Positions 12,216 through 23,175 of a stretch of 64,000 nt of DNA are shown here, in pieces (the stretch's first letter is position 1; every line of letters begins with the position of its first letter). Source of the DNA: Zhengitettix transpicula. Lineage: Eukaryota > Arthropoda > Insecta > Orthoptera > Tetrigidae. Both the position numbers and the translations under genes were made by a program. The stretch spans positions 178,213,432 to 178,277,431 of the forward strand of contig CM073591.1 of NCBI GenBank assembly GCA_037074705.1, read 5' to 3'. The notes under the pieces were generated by a model, which searched no databases, had not been told where the DNA came from, and was given only the letters and a program-made list of their open reading frames with translations.

Positions 12216-12819
12216 TACCAGTGTGTCATTAATTCTGAATTTACAAAACCCAACACAGTAAAATGACAGATAATCAATATTCTTAACTCCATATTTAATA
12301 GCAATCATTGTCATAATCTATAAAAAAATATATTCGAACTATAGAATTTCAAGCAAAGTTGTTGGCATAACCTTTTTATTTTCGAAAGACTCAGTGGATT
12401 TATTGGACAGATATTTTTAATAGTCAGTCCAGTCTGAGTAAAAATATAAGTGTACACTCACTTAATATGAAGACCATTCCATCTTCACTCCACAGGCCTA
12501 CATATAACATCTCTGAATATTTGAATGAATTACTCTGTCACACATCTCAAGTAGGTAATTGAATTTTTGCTGTTCACACATTTAAGTAAGGTAGAACACT
12601 GTTACCTTATGTTTGAAATTTATATGTAAGGAAAAAACAATAAAAACCTGTAAATTTTTATTTGCATAAATAATTCTGCAATATGTACACATATATAAAT
12701 ATAAGGATGTGACATTGTCAAAATAATTGAGATAATTTTTATGGAAAGAAAAGAGTGATGGTTGGTGGCTTACCTGAAAATTAAGCTCGACAGGTATCCT
12801 TCCTTATTCCATATAAATG

Positions 12820-12821
<2 letters not shown>

Positions 12822-12867
<46 letters not shown>
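12822..12867. repeat. (TA)n microsatellite
   Basis: Uninterrupted TA run directly next to the 3' end of a minus-oriented SINE copy. Confidence 0.9.
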
Positions 12868-12872
<5 letters not shown>

Positions 12873-13102
12873 ATTAGGAGAATCCATTTAAGGAATTAAT
12901 TCACATTCAAACTTGGATAGTGAGGAAGGATAGAAATAAATAGGAGAAATAGGAGGATTGCGCTTTATTTGAATTCATATGCTCGGGCGAAGAAATACGC
13001 ACATAGAAAAGCATATGTTCAAAGCAGAGAGAAGGATGGAAGAAGAAGGAAAGACTGAAAATATTTGACCCAGGCGGGACTTGAACCCACGTATTCTGCT
13101 TA

Positions 13103-13104
<2 letters not shown>
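12868..13104 (-). mobile_element. tRNA-derived SINE copy 1
   Basis: Read on the minus strand, the element starts ACTAAGCAGAATACGTGGG and carries GGTTCAAGTCC, a perfect pol III B box. It sits in an intact tRNA T-arm (GTGGG-TTCAAGT-CCCGC) followed by an acceptor-like CTGGGTCA. The body then runs through TCTTCTTCCATCCTTC, GAGCATATGAATTC and CACTATCCAAGTTTGAATG to ATGGATTCTCCTAATATTGT and a TA run. No A box is seen upstream, so the head is only the 3' half of a tRNA. The TA microsatellites on both sides may be part of its tail and target. Confidence 0.7.

Positions 13105-13157
<53 letters not shown>
13104..13157. repeat. (TA)n microsatellite
   Basis: About 50 bases of pure TA between SINE copy 1 and the palindromic repeat beginning near 13190. 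Confidence 0.9.
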
Positions 13158-13158
<1 letters not shown>

Positions 13159-13184
13159 TTAAGGAAAATGTGACAAGGTCGAAT

Positions 13185-13520
13185 TAAATAACACATTTAG
13201 CATTTAGATAGGAAAGAGAGAGGCAGTGAAGTTGACTTTCCTGAAATCAAGTTGGTTCCGTCAGGTTGGCAAGAAATAGCAATTCAAATTTTCGAGAGCC
13301 TCAGTCCCATTTTCAGGATAGTAGGTCTGAACTGCATGCTGACTGTGCACATTCAGACATACTATCCTGAAAAAGGGGCTGAGACCCACAAAATTTTGAA
13401 TTATTTTTCCCTACCTGACTGGACCAACGGTTGATTTAAGATAAGTCTCTGCTAACGTCTCTCTTTTTCCTATCCAAATGAGTCAATCAATTTGGCCTTG
13501 TCACATTACCACACACAAAA
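13185..13520. repeat. Palindromic repeat unit with GAAAGAGAG ends
   Basis: The left arm (AGGAAAGAGAGAGGCAGTG, CTGAAATCAAGTTGGTTC, TCAGGTTGGCAAGAAATAGC, AATTCAAATTTTCGAGAGCCTC) is mirrored by the right arm (GAGACCCACAAAATTTTG, TCCCTACCTGACTGGACC, AACGGTTGATTTAAG, CTCTCTTTTTCCTATCC). The centre holds an inner inverted pair, TATCCTGAAAA and TTTTCAGGATA. Both ends lead into ACATTGTCA/TTGTCACATT-type flanks. Relatives sit at 15.0-15.15, 48.72-48.85 and 50.32-50.54 kb. Confidence 0.65.
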
Positions 13521-13539
13521 GGCAAGGGTAAAAAGTAAA

Positions 13540-14640
13540 GTTAAAGTGTGATTGGGGAAAGTCAGTTGTTAGATGGATGGAGTCCAGGAATTTGTCTAGA
13601 CTCAAAGATGTTTTGGAAGAATATCCAAAGATGGAGTTCAGCAACTGATGTATCAGGGGCTGGGGGAAAAGTTTTTAGAAGGGTCAGTGTGAAACATTGT
13701 CGCAATTGTTCCCAACTATTGGGAATTGGGTTTTGCCCCGACAGGCAGCACTGTGGTGTTCAGCAATTCATTCAGGAAGAGGTCCTTATGATTGGCCAAT
13801 ATAGAAATCATGACAGAGTATGTAGTTAATCTGGTAAATGTTGTGGGAGGAGAGGTAGGTAATGTTTTCTTTGATTTTGTAGGATCATATTAAGTTGAAA
13901 GGTATGGCATATTTGACACCTGTTTCTAGCACAAGGCTGGGCAATGAGGCACAAGTGGAGGAGTCCAAAGGTGGGGCCTATGAGGGTGGATTAGGTTGTT
14001 ACAGTGGTTGGGAAACTGCCTGAAGGCACCCCTGTACAGGACGTTTTTTATATCTGGGATGGATTGTAAGAGTAGGTAATGTAAGGTGTTGGAAGGGTTG
14101 TCATGGACTAATGTTTTGGTTAGGCCAGAACTGATGGATATGTCACCTTCAAGAAATGTAGTGATGCTGTAGTTGTTTCATGTGAACTTGGTGTCAGTAA
14201 GGACATACGGCTGTAAGTCCATAATATGAAGAATATCTATGAAATGGAACAAGGTTAAAGGTTTCAGCACAAATGAATTTAAGTGTTGCTCCAGTTTTCC
14301 CATGAACAGATTAGATTGGCATAGTATGGAATCATCCAGCTGTGTCACTTATTTGGTGGTAGATGTAGTCTTGGAAAGAAAAGTAATTCCTAGTGACGAC
14401 ATGCTTTTCAATAGTATGTTTTTGTTGTGTATCAGTTTTTGATTCTAAGTAATTTGTAGAATGCATGTATGTGTAATTTAGGAAAAATATGCAACCACCA
14501 AACAACAGTTTAGGAACAAAACTCAGGATCATAATTTTTTTAAATTTTAAGAGCTCAGACACAGAATTCATCTTTGGGAGACAGAGGAGAAAGCAGGTTA
14601 AAAAAAATGTGGGATGTTTTGTGTAGAAAAGATGTAGAGC
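13540..14640 (-). pseudogene. Degraded reverse-transcriptase-like fragment, possibly Penelope-like
   Basis: With frameshifts and stops, minus-strand translation gives FHFIDILHIMD, resembling the RT catalytic block (Y/F)IDDI. About 50 residues later comes SSGLTKTLVHDNPSNTLHY, then IKNVLYRGAFRQFPN. The order resembles the end of Penelope-like RTs (a KPT-type motif, then an LHY/LHF block, then a basic stretch). The aligned region at 50.6-51.1 kb gives IIDDIFVIRTRC and VITSVLTKPINTLQNLHF, so two independent relics support one RT-coding family. The family call is inference from motif spacing only. Confidence 0.4.
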
Positions 14641-14676
14641 AGCTCAAAAAATCATGTTCATGAGAACAAAAGCACT
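14621..14676. repeat. 56-bp segment duplicated at 15524-15579
   Basis: GTGTAGAAAAGATGTAGAGC through AGAACAAAAGCACT is repeated base for base as the spacer of the inverted SINE pair about 900 bp downstream. Confidence 0.95.
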
Positions 14677-14974
14677 TATAGTAGGAGTCAAGTGGGAACA
14701 TGGAGTAGTATGGTCAGGTGGGGGTAATGGAAAAAGATTGGCAAGATCTACATACAAAAGTGGGATTGAAGGAACAGGAGTGTACTATAAGGTACTAACA
14801 AAGCAAACAATGTGAAAAATTACAGTGTTTGACTTACCTTACTTTTTCCCTTCCATGTCTAATTGTTCAAGTTTGTGTAATCATTGTGTATGTAATATAC
14901 ATGACTAAGTATATATTATTCTATTTGCACATTGTTGTGACCTTTCCTTGAGAGTGAGTTGAATATTGCTATCA

Positions 14975-15155
14975 GCTGGCCCATAAAGGTTTGAATTCAA
15001 CACTGTGTGGCTTGCCAGCAAGATGTTTGGTACTAATGACCTGAGGAAGAGGGCTATAGCTCTAAAAAATTTGAGTTATTTGCTCCCCAACCTGGTGACA
15101 CCAACTGTTACTTTAAGGTAAGTCAGCTGCTCTCTATCCTTATTTCCTGTCAAAA

Positions 15156-15159
<4 letters not shown>
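14975..15159. repeat. Half of the palindromic TA-linked repeat
   Basis: Contains GACCTGAGGAAGAGGGC, AAAAAATTTGAGTTATTTGC, CCTGGTGACACCAACTG and TTTAAGGTAAGTCAGCTGC, then CTCTCTATCC before the TA run. It corresponds to the right arm of the unit at 13185-13520 and to 48.74-48.85 kb. AGAGGGCTATAGCTCT inside it can fold as a short stem-loop. Confidence 0.55.

Positions 15160-15223
<64 letters not shown>
15160..15223. repeat. (TA)n microsatellite
   Basis: About 60 bases of TA repeat, followed by a partial plus-strand SINE tail at 15224-15300 (CATAATCCTCCTATTTATTT and CACTATCCAAGATCG). Confidence 0.9.
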
Positions 15224-15224
<1 letters not shown>

Positions 15225-15330
15225 CATAATCCTCCTATTTATTTCTATCCTTCATCACTATCCAAGATCGAATGTGACTCCAAATCACCAATTTAGTTCC
15301 TAATTTTGTATGTATGTGTATATATATTTA

Positions 15331-15520
15331 CACAAACTTGGATAGTGAGGAAGGATAGAAATAAATAGGAGGATTGCGTTTTATGTGAATTCATATGCTC
15401 GGGCGAAGAATTACGCACTTAGAAAAGCATATGTTCAAAGCAGAGAGAAGGATGGAAGAAGAAGGAAAGACTGAAAATATTTGACCCAGGCAGGACTTGA
15501 ACCCACGTATTCTGCTTAGT
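15331..15520 (-). mobile_element. tRNA-derived SINE copy 2, left arm of head-to-head pair
   Basis: Minus-oriented copy with the same T-arm/B-box head (GGTTCAAGTCC read on the minus strand, near 15500) and body as copy 1. It ends at the head with ACTAAGCAGAATACGTGGG. It faces copy 3 across a 56-base spacer. Its 3' tail is cut within CACTATCCAAGTTTG. Confidence 0.75.
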
Positions 15521-15576
15521 ACAGTGTAGAAAAGATGTAGAGCAGCTCAAAAAATCATGTTCATGAGAACAAAAGC

Positions 15577-15809
15577 ACTAAGCAGAATACGTGGGTTCAA
15601 GTCCCGCCTGGGTCAAATATTTTCAGTCTTTCCTTCTTCTTCCATCCTTCTCTCTGCTTTGAACATATGCTTTTCTAAGTGCGTAATTCTTCGCCCGAGC
15701 ATATGAATTCACATAAAGCACAATCCTCCTATTTCTCCTATTTATTTCCAACCTTCCTCACTATCCAAGTTTGAATGTGAATTAGTTCCTTAATGGATTC
15801 TCCTAATAT

Positions 15810-15815
<6 letters not shown>
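15577..15815 (+). mobile_element. tRNA-derived SINE copy 3, right arm of head-to-head pair
   Basis: Plus-oriented copy with the same sequence as copy 2 in reverse complement. The B box lies in GTGGGTTCAAGTCCCGC at about 15591-15607, and the tail is ATGGATTCTCCTAATATTGT followed by a TA run at 15816-15852. It is the most complete copy in the window and best shows the unit: truncated tRNA head, body of about 200 bp, and a 3' end on TA repeats. Confidence 0.75.

Positions 15816-15852
<37 letters not shown>
15816..15852. repeat. (TA)n microsatellite
   Basis: TA run at the 3' end of SINE copy 3, as at the other SINE copies. Confidence 0.9.
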
Positions 15853-15855
<3 letters not shown>

Positions 15856-18800
15856 ACTGTACTGAGCTAATTGCTTACCTGAAATTGAGAACTAGTGCTA
15901 TAATGTTGGACTAGTAACATAGTTCTTAAATTTGTTTTCCTCTTTGAGTTAGTTAGCACTTCATCCTCACTAATATATATATGACATTGTCACATTGAAC
16001 ATATGCTTGTACAATATCTGTTATGTGTATATATATATATTTAGGATTGAAACTCTGTGCATGTTAAGCAAAGAATCGAGTTTAGTTTCCATCATAGCCA
16101 TTCTCAATAATGAGGTTATGGTTAACACATACATCCTAAGATTGAACTCAAGCAATAAAAAAAAAATCTTCCAATATTTTAACCCATTAATGCCTCTAAT
16201 AGTGTAAAAGTGCAGGAAAATAATATTCTTGAAATAATTCTCATTTACCCCTCAACATGAAATAAAATGTTAACGATTCAGTAGATTGTAATCCTGCATT
16301 ACATAAGTAACATAACTAGAAAATTGTAAAATGCATATTTTACATTTCTTAAAATGTTTACACAAATACTTGTTTAACTTAATATGTTTTACAATTTACA
16401 AATTTCTTAACAAATCCTGTTACCAATAATATAATTTATTGGGATAAATAAAAAAAAATAAAAATATATCTTGAAATTTTGAACACTTTTTATATAACTG
16501 TTAATGTTACAATAATATAGCTTTAAATGTGATGTATGAACAAATGATTTGATATATATTAAATCAATTTTATTAATAGAAAAATTTAGCTATGCAAATT
16601 TTAATTTACATAACCATAAATAAGACTACTATAGTGTACCTTATGGCTAATTAAAAAGGTTAATTTAGGAAAGTCCAGGACAAAAGGCATAAAGTAAATT
16701 TTATCAATAGATAATACATTTAGAATTGTATACAAAATGTTATAAGAAGAAAAGTGTGTCACCTAAGGAATGCACTTCAACTCAGAAGTGGGAACAAATG
16801 ATAAATTACAATAGTGTGTGTCAGAAGTTAAGTATAAATGAGAGAAATTTGAGCAAAATAAAGATAATATTCAATTTGGATGCAAGTAATCTATTGATTT
16901 CATACTATATCTGTATTTATGAGAGAGAGAGATAATTTCAAAATGTTTACAATTACACAATGTGATATACTTCTGTATATATCATCAGTAACTTACATAA
17001 GTTACCAATGAGTTTAGAATGTTATACATATACGTCTTCAAATAAGTATGTTTTAAAGTATTGTAACAATGTTTTAGAACATAGAATTATTTCTTGAATA
17101 TTGTAGCATTGAGAGAGGAATATTAAAACAAGACCAAGTATTAATATTATGTCATATTCAATACACCTAATCTTTGATTCAACAATGTGGAACAAGGCAT
17201 GAGATGTATAAATATTACACTTTATTTTAACCAATAAATTTTTGAATATTCTGTGATTTATTTAAAGCAGGTTGTAATATAGGCCTAATAAGTATCCATT
17301 AATTAATTGAAAAGGAGTGAATGAGAAAAATTTGCTTTGTTCTTTCTGAACTGGATTTCATTTTCTTTTAACTACTTAATGTTGACTAGGATTTTACTAA
17401 ATACAGTGATGCCATTATAATGGACTCATTTCTGTATAATTTAGTGCGTTTTACCTTGTTTTTGTATGATATTCTAGTAAAATCTAGACTCATGTTTTTA
17501 TTGAATAATTATTATAGCATTGAATAATTAGTATAGCAAATGAGTGAAAGTATATAATGTTTAGCTAATTTTCTTATTAACTATACTTTGTCATTATTTA
17601 TTACACAAATATAATTTTTATCTTCATACATTTTACCATTTTTGGGCCTTAATGTTTCAGAATTCAGTGTGGCATAGTTTTTGGCTTGAACTGTATAAAA
17701 TGTGTTTCTCCACAATAGATAAGCATTTTGCTGAAAATGAATTACGTAAACAGTTCTTCTAAGGTCTTATTTTTCTTTATTAAAATCCTGAGGTCTTCGT
17801 AAACCATGTAACCTCAGAAATTTGATTAACTAGTTTTGATATTAAACAGCGTATTTCACCCAGAAAATAATACTGTAGAACCACAATCTTTACTTATTCC
17901 ACATCTGGATGTTTAGTTACGACAGAATATGAATTAAACTGTTACTTAAGCAAGAAGAAAAGCACTAATTGTGAGGTTTCAATTACTCTAATAAAACAAA
18001 AGTATCAACACAGTCAAATGTATTGAAAAGTAATAAATATAGCTAATGATACTAATATCAAATAAGAGAAAACATTGTCCTTTTATGCTACATATTCCTT
18101 CCGAAAACCAGATTTAGAGTTAATTAGAAAATTGTGTTTGTTTATCCTTTCAGGCCTATGCCGGTATATATGTGGGTTGCAGTATTTACTCCATCCTATG
18201 CTTGCATAAATACAGTTTCAAGTAAGAACTAAGCACATGAATTTGACAAAATATTTAAAAAGATTCAGATAAACTAGTGAAATCTATTGCAGAAGAATCT
18301 ATAAATATTACCAATATTTAGTCAAAAGAGGTAATCCCCTCTGTAATAAAGTTTTTCAAAATGTTTAGAATTTACTCACAACACTAAGTGTCTTTTTTAA
18401 TTGTGTATATTGCCTTTCTGAATACTAGTGTTCAAACCATATTCTAATTCATATTAGTGTCAATGACTTACTATCAGACCATATTACACCCAACACTGTC
18501 AATGAAGTCTATAGCATTGCAATATATGGATTATAACATCTAAAATGTATTAACGATGACATGTTTGCCTTTATAGTATGTTGATTGATGTCGCTGTACA
18601 ACATTTTAAACTATCAGAGATGATTTTAGTAAGAAGTGATTCAAAGGATAACTGACTACAGAACTATTTTATAGGATCCTTCAAAGAGTGCACTGGTTTT
18701 AAATCATGTAGCATATTTTTGTTCGTTGGTTGACCAAATTGTTGTGTGTCATTTCGGTTTCCATAAACATTCCGATTGTTGCTTCAATCAGAATTTCTCA

Positions 18801-19083
18801 CATTCCTTCATTGTGTATCTAACCAAGAATCAGTTTATATTGTGCAAAGTGTGCTAATAGAGAAAAAATTCTCATAACAGAGAAATTTATGCAGCTTCAT
18901 GAAATTCTAGGGTGCAATGAATCAAATTATCACTTATTGTAAAGTTCAATGAAACTGGTTCAACAGTGAACATTAAGAACCGACTGCTTGGAGAAATGAA
19001 GCTAGTTAAGTTTGAACTTTAGTTGGTTTCCCTTTAAATGACATTCCAAACTGTTCTGCAGAAGGGTTAGCATTGACTATTGC

Positions 19084-19741
19084 CAGTGGCGGCTCGTGAG
19101 TTTCTTATCGTCCCATATTGACATATTTCTGACAAAAGTATTCTTCCTTCATACTTGTTTTAAATAAAGTTAATTTTTGGAACAGTGTTGTACACAACGT
19201 CATACTATGATGCCTCTTAAATGTTTTCTTTAAAATAACATTTTATTGTGGATTTTTTATATTACCCAAAATGTACGAATATAATTTTTGTTTTGAAAAC
19301 ATAAACTACTTTAAAATAAGATTTATAATTACTGAATAGTTCAAATTTATTTTGATTTTGTTGTTGAGATGTAGCCACCTCTCTGTTTCATTGCATTTCA
19401 CGACTGTTTGAAGGCAAGTGCTGTCCGATGTGTAGCACAAAAATGAGACAGTTTGTTGAGCTTTACAGGTGGCGCAGGGTGTGAAACTGTATACTGCACA
19501 TGTACATTTCATACAGAAATCCTGTGCTCAGAAGCTTGTAGCACTCACATGGCCAGCTGGCTGCATTAGCGGGAGCATGTGCGCCACAAGACATGCAGTT
19601 TAAAAGTCTTCGATATTGAAGCAGAAATTCACACTGTTAAAACACAATTATCAGGAAGGTTCTTAAAATTAAGAAAAATAATTCTTACTTAATTAATTTA
19701 TGTGCTGTAGCACATGAGCCCGTATGCACCAGCCGCCACCG
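19084..19741. mobile_element. Non-autonomous hAT-type DNA transposon
   Basis: The left end CAGTGGCGGCTCGTG is matched in inverted form at the right end (CACCAGCCGCCACCG), giving 13 of 15 matching bases. The flanking 8-mers ACTATTGC and ACTATTAC match at 7 of 8 positions, which fits the 8-bp target duplication of hAT elements. It is about 658 bp long and carries no transposase frame. An internal stretch (AAATAAAGTTAATTTTTGG through TTTTGAAAACATAAA, 19163-19305) is also found at 32912-33092. Confidence 0.75.
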
Positions 19742-22700
19742 ACTATTACATTTTTAATATATTCAATATTTTTGTTTACTTTTTAATACATTCATTTTAA
19801 ATTATGCAGTATACTTTTTATAAATATTGTTCCTAATTTAGAATAAGTAGAAATGTATACCTGATACCTTACTTCCTTTGTTTTCCATACAGAATTATTT
19901 CATTATAGTAAAGAATTTTTGTCATTTCAGAAAGGACCTTTTACAAGTGAATCTACAAGATTTTTGTGAAAGAATTAAACTTATTTGTATAAGACAGACA
20001 ATATTAATGTATTCTGGATTCTTGCATTAATTTCTGTCTAAAACTATGTAATAATAGATCCTTTTAAGATCAATTCTATGAAAATCTGAAATGGACAAGA
20101 AAGGGATAAATATAAATAGAAGTTAACATGTAAAATATATGTTAGTATTTTACGGAATCGAAGATCAAATGGATGCAACCAAATGAATTCAAATATGAGA
20201 ATTATTCTACTTACTCAAATTATATACACCCATATATAATTATAATTGATACCATTTACGCCAAATGAAGTTTCTACTTTATTGGATGAGAAAACCTGAA
20301 CTACATAGAAAGCAGTCCATTGAAAATGATAAACCAGTATGTGTAAAATTGTAACTCAGAACATAACAAGCAGTCTAATTTAAACACTTCCATTTCAAAA
20401 CTAGTATTTCATAACAAAAGAAAGGGCAACTATACACTAACCACAAAGTCAGTGTTATTGACAAAGTTGGATAATGTGAAGTGAAGAGTTTAGTCTTACT
20501 TGTGTACAATTCCAGTATTCAAAATTGAAAATAAAATGTTTAATTTTCATTTTACACTTAAATCTATAGCAGTAACCAAACAAATTGATTAACAAAATAT
20601 TAGGTAAGCTTGACAAAATAATTAAGTTGAAAGTATGAATCATTTAGATGATTTAAACAAGAAATTATGTACTCCTTACATTGAAAATATCAAATCAATG
20701 CCAAGTATCCAGTAGTTCTGCAATTAACAACTATATTTTTTTTTAAAAAAAACATATTTCATTACAAATTAAATGACAACATAAGTTTTTCAATGTTGAT
20801 AGCAAAAATATTTCATACTCAATAAATATGTACATTAGCCAAACCCAAATTGCTTATTTCAATTTCTATCAGAAACACACTGACAAACTACAATCACATA
20901 ACTGTTAATATTTGAGAATACCTGAAAAATATTTAATGTGTCAATGTGTGGCATGTCACTTGTCATTTCCATCTCAGTAATTATTAGAAGCAAAATATTC
21001 TATTTAAACTATAGTGTATCCTTTGACACTAGAGTATATATATATTATATAATTAGTTATTCAAACTGATTGTCCTTCAACCAAAGTAATCGACAGCTTA
21101 CCCCACAAACAGAATGACTTTAGTTTACAACATAAAAAATTGTGCAATACTAAAATCATTCATTACATCATCTTTATAATATACACTCTAGTAATATTGA
21201 CTTCATTATTTAGTTTCTGTACGCTAAATGTGAACAATTTAATAGGATAAGACAGAGCGCTAAAAAAAATGGTTACTTGAATGTAGATAGATTCTATAGG
21301 GTAGAAAATTTATTGAAATAGGGGAATTGCATCTCCAAAAATTAGTCCAAATGTTGAATCTATCTTTAAACAACCGGTAAACAAGTCATGTTCTTTACCT
21401 CTATTACCTATTAAATTATTTAACTTTCATCTTATATGTATTATACAATCTTTAATCCTAAAAATTATTGTTTGTAATTTCATTTTGTTAGGTCCTAAAA
21501 CTTTATGGTTCAACAATAGCAACATGACATGTTAAGAATCAATGTAAAAAATAGCTACAAACAGGCAAAAAAGTAGAAGGCTCTTCCAACATAAAATGAA
21601 ATAAGACAAATATTTACAAAGAAAGTGTGTATATACATGCCAAGTTTTATACTATTTGCCATAGTCTACTGCTTTCATAAAATTAAATATTTTTATTAAA
21701 TTTCAAATAACAAGTAAAAAGAATTTATTAACCTTATTTACTTTAGTCAGTACAATAACTGTTTTCAAATTAGTATGGTTTCTAAAATTGTCTATTTTCA
21801 CAAACAAATTATTTTAACCTTCACACAAACATGTATGGAATGTCTTAAACCTCATGTTTGTGGTATGAGAAAACCAGGATGTATAAGGTACTGACTATAT
21901 ATATTATATTTATTGAAATGTAACTTTCAATAAAATACAAAAATAAATACATATTCCACATAGAACTGTACTACCTACACAGATGCAATTTTGAGAAATA
22001 TAAAATATCCTCCAAGAATATATCAAAAGCAATGTTTATATCTTGAAATGGAGTACTTATTAAAAAATAAAACTTTCAAAGTTCTTGTACCAACTACAAT
22101 AAACAAGCGACAATTGTACAATTGCCATTTTATAATAATTATAGAAAATATTACAGAATGAAACTGACGAAGTCAGATGTTCTTTTTATTAACCTTGTTA
22201 AAACTATTATATACATAACATTAAGACTTACGGGAATGTTTCTCTTTTAGTTGTTTATGCTTTCTAAATATTTTACCTGACCTGCCAGAGTACTCACCCA
22301 GATTGTCTGTGGGACATTGATGATGGTTGATTTGAAGATCAGAGCGATGGGAACTTTACACATCTCGCCTTGCGATGGCTTTGGCGCCACTGTCCATGCA
22401 CATGGTAGTATATTTAAGAATGTGTTAATATTTATGATCTTTTACAAACATTTCCGAAGGTAATTTGTTTAAATAGCACATACATTTTCACTTTTTCAAT
22501 AACAAGTTCAATAGTTTATGTTTACCCTATTCTTCCAAACATTGCCTAACGTAATATCATATATAAAATCCTAGAAATCTCTCATCAAGAAATAAGTAGT
22601 TCTTGAACACAAAAATTTCTAAATCCCAGTTTTAAGCAAGGGCTACAATGCATTGAAAATTTCAAAATAAATGTCATCCTTGTAAACGAAAATAAATTGC

Positions 22701-22824
22701 ACCCGTTATCTGAATTTCATTAATTCTCAATATTAATAGTACAAACGATAAACTCAAATGATTTGAATCAGAGAAATCATGAAAGGATAGAAATGAATAG
22801 ATGAAAATATAAATTTTTTCATAC

Positions 22825-22905
22825 CTCACTCATGTCCATTTGAACATTATCGTAATTGTCATCATCCTCTTGACGAATTATTTTATCTTCTTTATCCATT
22901 ACCTC
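22825..22905 (-). CDS. RSRC2: RSRC2-like protein, acidic exon 2
   Basis: A phase 0-0 exon of 27 codons on the minus strand, encoding the acidic stretch EVMDKEDKIIRQEDDDNYDN and then VQMDMSE. The acceptor is TTATTTTAG (22906-22914) and the donor is GAG|GTATGA. It is 165 bases from exon 1 and joins it in frame. The family assignment comes from the downstream exons; this segment alone is not diagnostic. Confidence 0.6.
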
Positions 22906-23070
22906 CTAAAATAAGATTGAGAAAACTTATACAACAGCATATTGACATTTATTAAAATAAGACTGATAATGGGCTACATATACTAGCTCATAATAAAAAT
23001 ATTTATCATTAACCTCAAAATGCAATTAATTTGTATGAAAGTGAAAAGTAGGAACAAACAGCTATACTAC

Positions 23071-23175
23071 CTTATCTTGAAAATTTTCGTTACTTTCATC
23101 GTCACTCCCATAGCTCACTAGTGATTCCATTATGGCGCGCCTTCTTGCAATTAACGATGAAACTTTCCGTCCCTC
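23071..23175 (-). CDS. RSRC2: RSRC2-like protein, first coding exon
   Basis: The best start ATG is at 23128-23130 (minus strand), giving MESLVSYGSDDESNENFQDK before the donor AAG|GTAGTA at 23065-23070. The exon itself begins at 23175 after TTTGCTTTGTCAG. The frame is open upstream of the ATG within the exon (KVSSLIARRRAI), so a start in an earlier exon cannot be excluded. That acceptor implies at least one more upstream exon, which I could not locate; the mariner at 24.65 kb may therefore lie in the first intron or just outside the gene. Confidence 0.6.

Larger units (their letters stand above)
9987..22824 (-). other. Intron between exons 3 and 2 of the RSRC2-like gene
   Basis: About 12.8 kb of AT-rich intron containing the microsatellite-linked repeats (12.0-15.2 kb), SINE copies and a hAT-type element (19.1-19.7 kb), annotated separately. 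In 15.9-19.0 kb and 19.75-22.2 kb I see no repeat boundary or coding segment. A candidate alternative exon near 22.25-22.40 kb is described in the findings. Confidence 0.5.

Noticed and set aside
15591..15614. Possible tRNA gene from an intact T-arm and B box
   Set aside because: No A box, D-arm or anticodon arm is present upstream; the unit is repeated four times, so it is a SINE head.
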